28,753 nt of DNA from an uncultured Bacteroidales bacterium (GCA_934716995.1 CAKUYO010000025.1:1-28753), one strand, 5' to 3'; numbered from the stretch's first letter, positions 17,059 through 24,816 are shown. Program-made: numbers and translations. The notes: a model not told the origin generated them from the sequence alone.

Positions 17059-17136
17059 GGTTCGCTTGCGCTCACATTAGGGGCTTGCGCGTTAATGACT
17101 GCGTGTTAATGGTTCGCTTGCGCTCACATTAGGGGC
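17059..17136. repeat. Exact 26-bp direct repeat, two copies 52 bp apart
   Basis: 17059-17084 and 17111-17136 are identical (start GGTTCGCTTGCG, end CATTAGGGGC). The second copy runs into the end of the permease gene and contains its stop codon (17129-17131) and the codons for its final Pro and most of Arg. The spacer also has two GCG(T)GTTAATG-like pieces, so this looks like a local duplication of the gene end. Confidence 0.9.
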
Positions 17137-18601
17137 GATGCGTTAGTTTTTGTATCTTTTGCTTCAGTTTATCCCATATTTTGAGCCATGCTTCGGGATT
17201 GAGCAAGGCGGCATCGGTGGCGGCCTTGTAGGTAAGGAAGATACCTATCGGCAACAGGACAAACGAACTGAGCCACATCCCCGCCCAGCACGGCCATAGT
17301 GCCTCGCGTGCCATCTTGTAGCCTGTATTGTCTATAATGTAATAGATAATAAACATCACTACGGAGATCACCACCGGTGCGCCCAAACCGCCTTTGCGGA
17401 TAATGGCACCCAGCGGAGCACCGATAAAAAAGAATATCAGACAGGCGAATGCCAGTGTAAACTTGCGGTAGAGTTCAATCTCATGCTTCCGGATATACCG
17501 TTGCGAGTCGTCCAACAAGAGCGAGTTGTATTCCACCTGGTCGCGCTGCATGGTGGCTTTGTCCACCGCCACATCCATCGCATTGCGCTGCTGTGCCTCC
17601 GACAAATGTGCAAACAACGAATCGATATTGTACTCCGTCCGTTCGCTGCTCTCTACGGGGATCAATATACGTCCTGACTTCTGCTCACGCCCGAAATAGC
17701 GGTTCTCCACCAAGTTCCGGCTCTGCTCCCTACCCTTTTGCTCCGCCAACACTTGCACGGAGTCTATTGAACGTACCAACTGCGCCACATTCTTCGATAC
17801 GTGCTGGTCTTCCAGCACCGACTCGTCGTAGCGGTTGAACTCGGTGTCAAAGTCGATAAGCAACTGCTTTTCCCTAAAGGTCTCGCGGCGATAGGGGATA
17901 TTCTTTTGAGACCCTGTGGCACGCTGTTGCTGCTGGTTGAGGTTCTCGAACGATTCGCCGCTGTAGAGACGCAGAATGAGGTATTTCTTATCGTCCGAGA
18001 ACGCCAGTTTGCCCGAATCGGCGACCATCACCGTGGCATTCTGAAAGCCGTTGGAATAGTCGTAAATCATCATATCGCGCAGCATACCCGTCTTCTTGTC
18101 CTTGTGCCGCACATAGATATTATAACCGCTCACACCATCATAGAACTCTCCTTCTGGTATCTCCAATTCGGGCGATTTCTGCCGGAGCGAGAAAATCAAC
18201 GCCCATAGTTTCATTTGCGATTTGGGCAGCACATTGTTCGAGAAAAAGAATGCTCCGACCGAGATGAAAGCGATACCTATTGCCAGCGGACGCATAATGC
18301 GGAACAGCGAAATGCCCGCTGCTTTCATTGCGGTGAGTTCGAACTTTTCGCCAAGGTTGCCAAACGAGATAAGCGATGCCAACAGGATCGCCAACGGCAA
18401 TGCCAACGGTACCACACTCGCTACGGCATAGACAAAGAACTCCGCCAAGACCGACACCTCTACACCTTTGCCCACCAAATCCTTGACGTGCATCCACACG
18501 AACTGCATCAGCAGTACGAAGATGCACACAAAGAATGTAGCAAAGAACAGCCCGAGGAAGTTCTTAAGCAAATAAACATCTATTTTCTTGACGAGTTTCA
18601 A
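17129..18601 (-). CDS. LptF/LptG-family LPS export permease
   Basis: A 490-residue YjgP/YjgQ-family inner-membrane protein. Membrane segments lie near 15-38, 55-80, 103-122 and three more at about 390-470, with a large periplasmic jelly-roll domain between. In the Lpt complex, LptF and LptG with ATPase LptB extract LPS from the inner membrane. GNLGEKFELTAMKAAGIS (76-93) is the coupling-helix region. The family does not separate F from G by sequence alone here. The start codon appears to be TTG (18599-18601): no in-frame ATG lies near, the next Met is residue 32 inside the first membrane segment, and the N-terminus KIDVYLLKNF is typical. An 11-bp hairpin sits just upstream. Confidence 0.9.
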   Translation of the reverse strand: MKLVKKIDVYLLKNFLGLFFATFFVCIFVLLMQFVWMHVKDLVGKGVEVSVLAEFFVYAVASVVPLALPLAILLASLISFGNLGEKFELTAMKAAGISLFRIMRPLAIGIAFISVGAFFFSNNVLPKSQMKLWALIFSLRQKSPELEIPEGEFYDGVSGYNIYVRHKDKKTGMLRDMMIYDYSNGFQNATVMVADSGKLAFSDDKKYLILRLYSGESFENLNQQQQRATGSQKNIPYRRETFREKQLLIDFDTEFNRYDESVLEDQHVSKNVAQLVRSIDSVQVLAEQKGREQSRNLVENRYFGREQKSGRILIPVESSERTEYNIDSLFAHLSEAQQRNAMDVAVDKATMQRDQVEYNSLLLDDSQRYIRKHEIELYRKFTLAFACLIFFFIGAPLGAIIRKGGLGAPVVISVVMFIIYYIIDNTGYKMAREALWPCWAGMWLSSFVLLPIGIFLTYKAATDAALLNPEAWLKIWDKLKQKIQKLTHRP

Positions 18602-18620
18602 AGCACAATCTCTTTTGTTG

Positions 18621-18649
18621 TAAGGTCTTTAGAGTCCTTAAAGACCTTA
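18621..18649 (-). promoter_or_regulatory. Hairpin upstream of the permease TTG start
   Basis: Perfect 11-bp arms TAAGGTCTTTA (18621-18631) and TAAAGACCTTA (18639-18649) with a 7-base loop, between the cdd stop and the permease start. On the minus strand no T-run follows, so it is unlikely to terminate. It could set mRNA stability or limit translation from the weak start. Confidence 0.6.
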
Positions 18650-18655
18650 AAGCCA

Positions 18656-19138
18656 TTAGCCGTTTAGGGACTCCGATACAAAAATCAGCGGCAGCAGGTC
18701 GGCGGCACAGGAGAAAATATAGTTTTCTTCTTCACCGTAAAGCAGCACTTCCATCGGCTTGCCATAGCGGTGTTCGGTCTCAATCATTACTTGCCGGCAA
18801 GCACCACAGGGGGAACCGGGCTTGGGTGTAAAACGCCCATTGTTGTAGCAGGCTATTGCCAAGCGCAGCACGGGTTGTTCGGGGTATTGCGCCCCTGCGG
18901 CAAACAAGGCGGAACGCTCGGCGCAAAGCCCGCTCGGATATGCTGCATTCTCCTGGTTGCAGCCACGCACGACCACCCCGTTTTCGAGAAACAAAGCCGC
19001 CCCCACATGGTAGTGGGAATACGGACAATATGCCCGCCCGGTCTGCTCCTTGGCTATATTGATCAGTTCCTGTTGGTCTTTGGTCAGTTCGTCCCATGCG
19101 CACACACGCATAGTCGTTTTGATTTCGCACTCTTTCAT
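18656..19138 (-). CDS. cdd: Cytidine deaminase
   Basis: A 160-residue zinc enzyme converting cytidine and deoxycytidine to uridine forms in pyrimidine salvage. The signature is complete: C72-A-E74 (Cys ligand and catalytic Glu) and P110-C111-G-A-C114. The short homotetrameric class is indicated by length. It has its own promoter (19182-19213) and appears to lead a unit with the LptF/G permease 54 bp downstream and ribBA beyond. A second in-frame Met at residue 10 is a possible alternative start. Confidence 0.95.
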   Translation of the reverse strand: MKECEIKTTMRVCAWDELTKDQQELINIAKEQTGRAYCPYSHYHVGAALFLENGVVVRGCNQENAAYPSGLCAERSALFAAGAQYPEQPVLRLAIACYNNGRFTPKPGSPCGACRQVMIETEHRYGKPMEVLLYGEEENYIFSCAADLLPLIFVSESLNG

Positions 19139-19181
19139 GATATGGGTTATTTGTTAGTTAGTGCTACGTATAAATAGCCTG

Positions 19182-19213
19182 CAAAGATACGACATTTTCG
19201 GGAAATATACAAT
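19182..19213 (-). promoter_or_regulatory. cdd promoter
   Basis: Minus strand: ATTG (19210-19213), 20 bp, TATCTTTG (19182-19189), about 44 bases before the cdd ATG. The -33 region reads ATTGTATATTTC, related to the extended motif in other promoters here. Confidence 0.78.
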
Positions 19214-19265
19214 ACAGGAACCTATTTTTGCAGGAAAAGCGATGTACATTCCCTTTTTATTTTGC

Positions 19266-19298
19266 TTATCCACCCGTCATCCACCTGACATCCACCCG
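19266..19298. repeat. 11-bp x3 tandem array (ATCCACCYG units)
   Basis: Three units: TTATCCACCCG, TCATCCACCTG and ACATCCACCCG. Nearly the same sequence and phase as the array at 10015-10047. Confidence 0.88.
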
Positions 19299-19332
19299 TG
19301 TTTGGTATGGTTATTCCATACTGCAAAAGTAA

Positions 19333-19365
19333 GGAGAATATAAGGTGGATATAAGGTGGATAACC
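19333..19365. repeat. 11-bp x3 tandem array (GGTGGATATAA units)
   Basis: Units GGAGAATATAA, GGTGGATATAA and GGTGGATAACC. GGTGGAT is the complement of the ATCCACC core of the neighbouring array, so the two arrays face each other. Confidence 0.8.
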
Positions 19366-19369
19366 ATAC

Positions 19370-19402
19370 CTATCCTATGCCTATCCTATGCCTATCCTAT
19401 AA
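19370..19402. repeat. 11-bp x3 tandem array (CTATCCTATGC units)
   Basis: Units CTATCCTATGC, CTATCCTATGC and CTATCCTATAA, following the previous array after only 4 bp, so that 11-bp periodicity runs over about 70 bp. Confidence 0.88.
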
Positions 19403-19494
19403 CAATCCGGTACAAAAATTAACGGTCAATTTACGGCAATTAACGGAGCTTTTTTTAATGAAATTTTAATGGGCGTTAATAGAGAAATAAAAAA

Positions 19495-19515
19495 GAAGCC
19501 CCGGAAGGGGGCTTC
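19495..19515 (-). terminator. Terminator of the BtuB-like receptor gene
   Basis: Stem GAAGCCCC (19495-19502) with GGGGCTTC (19508-19515), 5-base loop, followed on the minus strand by a T-run. It lies 23 bp after the stop at 19539. Confidence 0.87.
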
Positions 19516-19538
19516 CTGTAAGATTTCAGCGAAACATT

Positions 19539-21692
19539 TTAACGGAACATCCGCGCCGTAACGGTCAGTTTCGCCCATGCGCCGGGTTGCAGCAGCCCGC
19601 CATAGTCGTAATAGTGGCGGTTGGTCATGTTCGTGCAGTCGGCACTCACGCGCACGCGGTCGTTCTGCCAATAGACACTCCCGTCAAGCAGCCATACGGG
19701 GCGATAGTCCTGTACCTCGCCCTGCGCATCGTTGTACTGCCCCTCGCGTTGCTGATAACGCAGTGTCCACGACGCACCGAAACCGCGATAGATACCATGT
19801 TCAAGTCGCAGCGTCAGTTTGTGGCTCAGGTAGTCCAGATAACGCGACCCCGACTCTTTCAAGTCCAAATCGAGGTACGTATAGGCATAACTGACCGACA
19901 CACAACGCAGCCACTCGTTCCAATGGTACGCAGCCGACAATTCTACGCCTGTGGCATTCACTTTCTGCTGGTTCTGCGCATGATACGGACGCTTGGTGTC
20001 ATCGGGCGTATAGACCCAGTCGATGATGTTCCGTCCCCAGCGGTAGTACCAGTCGCCTGCCAGCGAAAGCGCCCCCGCCTCGCCAAACGAGCGGTTGCAG
20101 GTAGCCCCGACCGACAGCACCCACGCCTCTTCCGGTCGCAAGTCTCTGTTACCCAACTGGTTGCCGGCATTGTAGTACAAGTCTGTGAAAGTCGGGAACC
20201 GCAACGAACGGTTTGCGTTGATATATACCGATGACTGCTTCGCATACTCATAGCCGATGTTAGCCCCACCCGATACATTGTTCCCGAACTGGGTGTTGTA
20301 CATTCCGCTTACGCCCAACGATGCCGACAGGTTGCCATAGTTGAACGTCTGCTGTGCGTAGTAGTTCACATTCAGCCGGTTCGCCCCCTTGACCAGGTCA
20401 AGCACCCGCACATCTTTCAAAGGAAAATCCGCCCCGTTCGGCACTTGCCCGTCGGGATTGATGGTATCGCCGAGATTGGTGGAATGGATATTCTCGTTGC
20501 GCACCTCTACGCCCACGGTGGTGGTACCGATACGGGACGCATAATGCCCTGCCACGCTTGCGGCAGCGGTCTGCGAGAAATGGAAATTGCCATAGAGACG
20601 TTGCCCGCGGTGCCACTCGTAACGGTCGTAGTTGGCACGGTACGATGCCTGCACGTCCATACTCCATTGCCCCCAACGGTGCGTATATTTGGCACTACCG
20701 AAGGCAGTGCGGGTGGCATCGAACTGGTCTTGCGAACCGAAACCATAGTACATACCCGCACCCGCATCTTTCCATTGCGCCCCGAGTTGCACATCCAAGC
20801 CCTTGTAGCGGCTTTGGAAATAGATGTTTGCCAACTGATAGTCGGAGTTGGTCAGCCCGGTCTGCTCTTTCTCGGACGGGTCAGGTGCATAATAGCCCTC
20901 GGCACGGCTGTACTCCACCGAGGCATTGGCACTGAAATCCCCACGCCGCCAACTACCGGAAAACTCAGGACTTACCAAGCCGTTCATACCCGCCGACAGA
21001 CGTACACCATACTCATTCCGCTGTGCCTCGCGCGTAACGATATTGATGGCACCTGAGAACGCACCGTAGAGGTTCGCGCTCGTACCTTGCAGCACCTCGA
21101 TACGCTCGATGAGCGACACCGAAAGCGGCAGATTGAGCGTGTAATGCCCCGTGTGTGCATCGTTCAGGCTCACGCCGTTGATCAGCACCAGCACTTGGTC
21201 AAACGTTCCCCCGCGCATACTCAGGTCGGCTTGTGCGCCGTTGGCACCACGGGTACGCACATCAAGCCCCGGCAGATATTGCAAAATATCCGCCACCGTC
21301 TGAATGGGCAATGTCTCTATCTCCTTGCGGGAAACCTGCGTTACGAGTCGGTACGCCTCGGATTGTACTTCAGCCTTGTTCGATACGACCGACACCTCCT
21401 GAAGACTAAGTTGTCGGGTATCAACTGCCCCCTGTGCCTGCCCGGCAAGCATAGCGGGTTCAAGCGCGGGACCGTCTGCCCCGTCCGTCTCGGTCGCCAT
21501 AGCACTCAATGTGCAGAAAGCCATTGCCGCGAGTGCAACGGTCTTGCCCTGCTTGAGCATCTCGAGGTCGGTCATATAACCTGCCACACGCCCCACAGAG
21601 ACTTCCCTATGCAGCGATACAAAGGCGGCATACGCCTTGTGGCAGAACCGACGGAAACGGATACTACGCTTCGATTGATAAACCTTGTTCAT
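19539..21692 (-). CDS. BtuB-like TonB-dependent outer-membrane receptor
   Basis: A 717-residue receptor. The N-terminus has a long extended signal region: a basic RSIRFRRFCHKAYAAFVSLHR-type stretch (to about 30), then MLKQGKTVALAAMAFCTLSAMA near 45-66; extensions of this kind occur on Bacteroidales BtuB-like receptors. The plug domain (about 90-225) shows LQEVSVVSNKAEV, LQYLPGLDVRTRG, MRGGTFDQVLVLINGV and GAINIVTRE. The barrel ends in Phe-Arg. It lacks a carboxypeptidase-like domain, unlike the receptor at 2431. Similarity suggests cobalamin or a similar cofactor as ligand, but no cobalamin riboswitch or cobalamin gene is nearby, so the substrate is open. It has its own promoter, between the start and the repeat element. 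Confidence 0.88.
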   Translation of the reverse strand: MNKVYQSKRSIRFRRFCHKAYAAFVSLHREVSVGRVAGYMTDLEMLKQGKTVALAAMAFCTLSAMATETDGADGPALEPAMLAGQAQGAVDTRQLSLQEVSVVSNKAEVQSEAYRLVTQVSRKEIETLPIQTVADILQYLPGLDVRTRGANGAQADLSMRGGTFDQVLVLINGVSLNDAHTGHYTLNLPLSVSLIERIEVLQGTSANLYGAFSGAINIVTREAQRNEYGVRLSAGMNGLVSPEFSGSWRRGDFSANASVEYSRAEGYYAPDPSEKEQTGLTNSDYQLANIYFQSRYKGLDVQLGAQWKDAGAGMYYGFGSQDQFDATRTAFGSAKYTHRWGQWSMDVQASYRANYDRYEWHRGQRLYGNFHFSQTAAASVAGHYASRIGTTTVGVEVRNENIHSTNLGDTINPDGQVPNGADFPLKDVRVLDLVKGANRLNVNYYAQQTFNYGNLSASLGVSGMYNTQFGNNVSGGANIGYEYAKQSSVYINANRSLRFPTFTDLYYNAGNQLGNRDLRPEEAWVLSVGATCNRSFGEAGALSLAGDWYYRWGRNIIDWVYTPDDTKRPYHAQNQQKVNATGVELSAAYHWNEWLRCVSVSYAYTYLDLDLKESGSRYLDYLSHKLTLRLEHGIYRGFGASWTLRYQQREGQYNDAQGEVQDYRPVWLLDGSVYWQNDRVRVSADCTNMTNRHYYDYGGLLQPGAWAKLTVTARMFR

Positions 21693-21714
21693 TGTGTTTT
21701 CTCAAAAAAACGCA

Positions 21715-21746
21715 CAAAGGTACTGCTTTTCCACGACATACACAAC
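21715..21746 (-). promoter_or_regulatory. Promoter of the BtuB-like receptor gene
   Basis: Minus strand: GTTG (21743-21746), 20 bp, TACCTTTG (21715-21722), 22 bp before the ATG. The sequence from the -33 box, GTTGTGTATGTCGTGG, is nearly identical to that of the sotB and HAD promoters. Confidence 0.85.
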
Positions 21747-21759
21747 GCCTGTTATCATA

Positions 21760-21900
21760 ACGTGAGTTCGAAATAAAAACTCCTTTGCCGCAAAGCGGCA
21801 AGAAATCCAAGTAAATCTTTGTCCCCACATCCATAAATTGCCATAAATTTTATTCGCCTACGGCGGCAAAGTAAGACAATCTGCTTATATCGAACTACGT
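21760..21900 (-). repeat. ~140-bp MITE-like element, copy 2
   Basis: Reverse-oriented copy of the element at 237-372, ~141 bp. Ends AGTTCGAAATAA and TTATATCGAACT are inverted repeats inside ACGT. The hairpin TTGCCGC-AAA-GCGGCAA is at about 21786-21802. TATCATA (extended GTTATCATA) flanks both sides, at 21753-21759 and 21901-21907. The right-hand flank contains the thioesterase stop codon (21903-21905). Confidence 0.8.
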
Positions 21901-21902
21901 TA

Positions 21903-22268
21903 TCATAAATGCGGTGTTACGAAATTGGAAATGACGTAGGCTATCAGCGTGTCGTTCTGGCTGCGAATTTCGGTTTGGATAAGTGCCGTATTGCCTTCGT
22001 ATAGAAATGCAGCCTTGGCAGTCAGCCGGTCTCCCAAACGACCGGAACGGACAAACCGGATCGTACTGTCTATGGTGAGTTTCTCGCCGTGGGTCAAACC
22101 CGCTGCCGCCAAATCCGCCAAGGTAAAGAGTACCCCACCCTGACACACATTTGCCCCGTTCAGGTGTCGTTCTTCTATGGTCATCGTTGCCGTGCAGCCA
22201 TCGGACTGCAACACAATACCATTGGTACGGGCAAAGCGATCCCGTTCATTTAGTTCCGAAACAGTCAT
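21903..22268 (-). CDS. PaaI-type hotdog thioesterase
   Basis: A 121-residue single hotdog domain, the normal size for PaaI-like acyl-CoA thioesterases. The motif region reads NGANVCQGGVLFTLADLAAAG at about 38-58: the catalytic Asp in LAD is kept, while the His of the usual HGG is Gln. Substrate unknown; aryl- or medium-chain acyl-CoA is typical. I chose the ATG at 22266-22268, since it lies just downstream of a good promoter and gives a family-like N-terminus; longer readings run into thiL. It diverges from thiL with 103 bp between starts. The stop codon lies in the short direct repeat that borders element copy 2. Confidence 0.85.
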   Translation of the reverse strand: MTVSELNERDRFARTNGIVLQSDGCTATMTIEERHLNGANVCQGGVLFTLADLAAAGLTHGEKLTIDSTIRFVRSGRLGDRLTAKAAFLYEGNTALIQTEIRSQNDTLIAYVISNFVTPHL

Positions 22269-22286
22269 ACTTTCTGATTTTGAGCA

Positions 22287-22318
22287 CAAAGGTACAAAAG
22301 AAAACGGAATTGCACAAC
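22287..22318 (-). promoter_or_regulatory. Promoter of the thioesterase gene
   Basis: Minus strand: GTTG (22315-22318), 20 bp, TACCTTTG (22287-22294), about 18 bp before the ATG. Confidence 0.83.
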
Positions 22319-22319
22319 T

Positions 22320-22351
22320 CTTGCATATCTCAAAAAAAAAGAGTACTTTTG
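22320..22351 (+). promoter_or_regulatory. thiL promoter
   Basis: CTTG (22320-22323), 20 bp, TACTTTTG (22344-22351), 20 bp before the thiL ATG. It is back to back with the thioesterase promoter; the two -33 boxes are 1 bp apart, so the polymerases would compete. Confidence 0.8.
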
Positions 22352-22371
22352 CAGTCCTAATTGACATTATA

Positions 22372-23406
22372 ATGGCACGTACAGAGATTTCAACCATGGG
22401 TGAGTTCGGACTCATCAAACATCTGACAGAAAAAATAGAACTGAAGCAACCTTCCACCCGAAAGGGTATCGGAGACGATGCCGCCGTGATGCATTTCGGC
22501 GACAAGAGCGTACTGCTGACCAGCGATATGCTGCTTGAGGGTATCCACTTCAATCTGGAATACGTACCTCTCAAACATCTCGGTTACAAGGCGGCGGTTG
22601 TCAATTTCTCGGACATCTACGCTATGAACGGAACCCCCACCCAGATAACTGTTTCGTTAGGCGTGAGCAAGCGTTTTGCCGTAGAAGATTTGGAGGAACT
22701 CTATGCGGGCATCCGTCTTGCCTGCGAGCGATACGGCGTGGACTTGGTGGGAGGAGACACCTGCGCCTCTATGACGGGGCTTACTATCTCCATTACCTGT
22801 CTAGGTACGGCTGATGCCAAAGATATTGTCTATCGCAACGGAGCCAAACTGAACGACCTGATCTGCGTGTCGGGCAACCTGGGTACCGCCTATATGGGGC
22901 TGCAACTGTTGGAACGCGAACGCATTGTGATGCAAGCCGACAGCCAAGCCACACCGGCTTTCGAAGGACGTGAATATCTGCTGGAACGCCAACTCAAGCC
23001 CGAGGCACGGCGCGACATCATAGAAGCACTGCGCAAAGCGGGAGTGAAACCGACGGCTATGATGGATATATCCGACGGTCTGTCGTCCGAACTGATGCAT
23101 ATATGCCACCAGTCGGGTGTAGGCTGTGCCATCTATGAAGACAAACTACCTATTGATTTCCAAGCCGCAGCCCTTGCCGAAGAGATGAACCTGAACATCG
23201 TTACGTGCGCACTCAACGGCGGAGAGGATTACGAACTACTCTTTACCTGCGATATCAACGACTACGAGAAACTCATTCCGATTGACGACCTGTATATTAT
23301 CGGGCATATCACCAAGCCCGAATACGGACTGAACCTGATCGGACGCAACGGCGAAGAACTGGCACTGAAAGCGCAGGGATGGAACGCATTTACAGAAAAT
23401 AACTAA
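22372..23406 (+). CDS. thiL: Thiamine-monophosphate kinase
   Basis: A 344-residue enzyme that phosphorylates thiamine monophosphate to the active diphosphate. Family marks: GEFGLIKHL at the N-terminus, KGIGDDAAV near 32-40 (Mg/ATP), TSDMLLEGIHF near 51-61, NFSDIYAMNGTP near 79-90, GGDT near 125, and MDISDGLS near 230. The start at 22372 places the ATG 20 bp after a promoter; upstream in-frame Met codons lie within the promoter or beyond it. No other thiamine gene is in the window. A two-way terminator follows. Confidence 0.95.
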   Translation: MARTEISTMGEFGLIKHLTEKIELKQPSTRKGIGDDAAVMHFGDKSVLLTSDMLLEGIHFNLEYVPLKHLGYKAAVVNFSDIYAMNGTPTQITVSLGVSKRFAVEDLEELYAGIRLACERYGVDLVGGDTCASMTGLTISITCLGTADAKDIVYRNGAKLNDLICVSGNLGTAYMGLQLLERERIVMQADSQATPAFEGREYLLERQLKPEARRDIIEALRKAGVKPTAMMDISDGLSSELMHICHQSGVGCAIYEDKLPIDFQAAALAEEMNLNIVTCALNGGEDYELLFTCDINDYEKLIPIDDLYIIGHITKPEYGLNLIGRNGEELALKAQGWNAFTENN

Positions 23407-23410
23407 ATAA

Positions 23411-23439
23411 AAAAAAGCGGACGCAATGTCCGCTTTTTT
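23411..23439. terminator. Two-way terminator between thiL and the HAD gene
   Basis: A perfect 12-bp stem, AAAAAAGCGGAC (23411-23422) with GTCCGCTTTTTT (23428-23439), and a 5-base loop. The A- and T-runs serve both convergent genes; the HAD stop codon (23438-23440) overlaps its edge. Confidence 0.92.
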
Positions 23440-24046
23440 ATGAATGTTGCAGGAGGAAAACATCCAAGGTTTCCAAGTCGGGAAATGTCTTCCAACCGAA
23501 TTGTCCGGCGGTATGCCGGTTGATTTCTATATCGTCTACAAAAAGATAAGGTTCAGGCAAATGGTGTGCGTGCAAATACTCATCTGCGACCTTAAAAATT
23601 TGCGGGTTCGGTTTGCAGCAATGCAACAGATGCGAGGCAAAGCAGTGCTCAAACACCGACAAATCATATTTGCTGAATACATCCTCCCAATGCAATGCAT
23701 TGTTGTTGCTCAACAGAAACAGCCGATGACCTTCATCGTGCCACCGCCGTATCATCTCCAACCGGTATGCCGGTATACCGCCATGCATCAGGTTCCATGC
23801 CTGTTTCAAATCTTCGGTGGTAGTACTGGGCTTTGCGTTAGAAAGCAGCGTTGACAAGAAATCCTCTGTAGAAACATCTCCCGTTTCAAAACGCTCCATC
23901 AGGCTGTTTTCCGTACCTTCGGCATTACCGGCCAATCCTAACACACGCTCCAGAGCCTCTTCGCCTATCAGTTCGCGGAAACGTGCTACACATGCAGGGA
24001 TATTATGCTGCATAATCACCCCGCCCATATCCAATATAATCGTCAT
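23438..24046 (-). CDS. HAD-family phosphatase (YihX-like)
   Basis: A 202-residue cytosolic HAD hydrolase. Motif I is ILDMGGVI, with nucleophile Asp6 and Gly8 where many HADs have a second Asp; the same Gly is found in the YihX subgroup (glucose-1-phosphatase in E. coli). Motif II is LLSNNN, motif III the Lys in CCKPNPQIF, and motif IV FVDDIEIN. The helical cap lies between motif I and II. The small-molecule substrate is not predictable with confidence. The ATG at 24044-24046 gives motif I directly at the N-terminus and suits the promoter at 24084-24115; a longer in-frame start would lie across that promoter. Confidence 0.9.
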   Translation of the reverse strand: MTIILDMGGVIMQHNIPACVARFRELIGEEALERVLGLAGNAEGTENSLMERFETGDVSTEDFLSTLLSNAKPSTTTEDLKQAWNLMHGGIPAYRLEMIRRWHDEGHRLFLLSNNNALHWEDVFSKYDLSVFEHCFASHLLHCCKPNPQIFKVADEYLHAHHLPEPYLFVDDIEINRHTAGQFGWKTFPDLETLDVFLLQHS

Positions 24047-24083
24047 AGTTCTGTCAGTTATGGTTTGATAATATCTTACGCTG

Positions 24084-24115
24084 CAAAGATAATGCTTTTT
24101 TCCGACATACACAAC
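24084..24115 (-). promoter_or_regulatory. Promoter of the HAD phosphatase gene
   Basis: Minus strand: GTTG (24112-24115), 20 bp, TATCTTTG (24084-24091). The stretch GTTGTGTATGTCG matches the BtuB-like receptor promoter exactly. Confidence 0.85.
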
Positions 24116-24205
24116 ATTTTATATCTTTATCATCTCTCTTTGGCGTGTTTTTTGTGGCATTGTTGCAGTAAGGCAATGTCGCCTTACGCAAAAATCTACT
24201 TTAAT

Positions 24206-24799
24206 ATGAAAGACGCTTTATTTTCCCTCCCTGAATTAGGTTTTCAGCCTGCAGAACTCGCTCCGATGATGAGCGAACAGACTATCCGGTTCCATTACGG
24301 AAAGCATTTCCGCACGTACGTGGACACACTCAATACATTGGTTAAAGGTTCTGACTTAGAAGGGCTTTCATTGGAAGACATTGTCCGCAAAGCCCCGGAA
24401 GGCAAACTTCTCAATAATGCAGGACAGGCACTCAACCACCAACTCTTTTTTGAGCAACTGATACCCGCGGAACATGCCAAGCAACCTTCCGGCGAACTGC
24501 AATTTCTGATAGAACAATCATTCGGTTCGTTTGATGCTTTCCGGGAACAAATGACCCAAGCCGCCCTTTCGCTCTTTGGCTCGGGATGGGTGTGGCTCGC
24601 ATCGGATGCTGACGGTGTGCTGCATATTTTGTCGCTGCCCAATGCAGATAATCCTTTGCGTCACGGCTTGCGCCCGATACTCACATTTGATATGTGGGAA
24701 CATGCCTATTATCTTGATTATCAAAACAACCGTACGGAATATATCAAAAATCTTTGGTTGCTTATCAACTGGCACGTTGTATCCCGGCGGCTCGGTTGA
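24206..24799 (+). CDS. sodB: Fe/Mn superoxide dismutase
   Basis: A 197-residue cytosolic enzyme converting superoxide to peroxide and oxygen. Metal ligands H30, H78, D162 and H166 are at the spacing of E. coli FeSOD (26, 73, 156, 160). Gln74 in NNAGQALNH is at the iron-type second-sphere position, and NADNP near 146-150 lacks the manganese-type Gln, so it is iron-type or cambialistic like the Bacteroides fragilis enzyme. The C-terminal FDMWEHAYYLDYQN is typical. The start at 24206 gives the normal length; an upstream in-frame ATG would add 67 unrelated residues across the HAD promoter. No confident promoter was identified in the 90 bp upstream. A terminator follows. Confidence 0.95.
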   Translation: MKDALFSLPELGFQPAELAPMMSEQTIRFHYGKHFRTYVDTLNTLVKGSDLEGLSLEDIVRKAPEGKLLNNAGQALNHQLFFEQLIPAEHAKQPSGELQFLIEQSFGSFDAFREQMTQAALSLFGSGWVWLASDADGVLHILSLPNADNPLRHGLRPILTFDMWEHAYYLDYQNNRTEYIKNLWLLINWHVVSRRLG

Positions 24800-24816
24800 T
24801 AATCCGACTTTCACTC

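Larger units (their letters stand above)
19139..19538. other. 400-bp repeat-rich intergenic region
   Basis: No gene is seen. It holds the cdd promoter, three 11-bp arrays, an 11-bp inverted repeat GGTATGGTTAT (19304-19314) / ATAACCATACC (19360-19370), a stray -7-like TACTTTTG on the minus strand at 19324-19331 without a -33 box, and the terminator of the TonB receptor gene. The AT-rich stretch 19403-19490 shows nothing recognised. Confidence 0.55.

Noticed and set aside
17053..17128. FMN riboswitch before ribBA
   Set aside because: The gap is 76 bp and is filled by the 26-bp direct repeats; none of the conserved FMN aptamer pieces are seen.
19266..19402. CRISPR-like array
   Set aside because: Units are 11 bp and directly adjacent, without spacers, and there are no cas genes.
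21693..21902. Cobalamin riboswitch before the BtuB-like receptor gene
   Set aside because: The promoter lies 22 bp before the start codon, so the transcript leader is too short; the rest of the gap is the repeat element.
24121..24205. sod promoter at TTTG (24139-24142)
   Set aside because: No TAnnTTTG box is at a 19-21 bp distance; the closest match (around 24158-24165) has two mismatches and a 15-bp spacer, so I did not list it.
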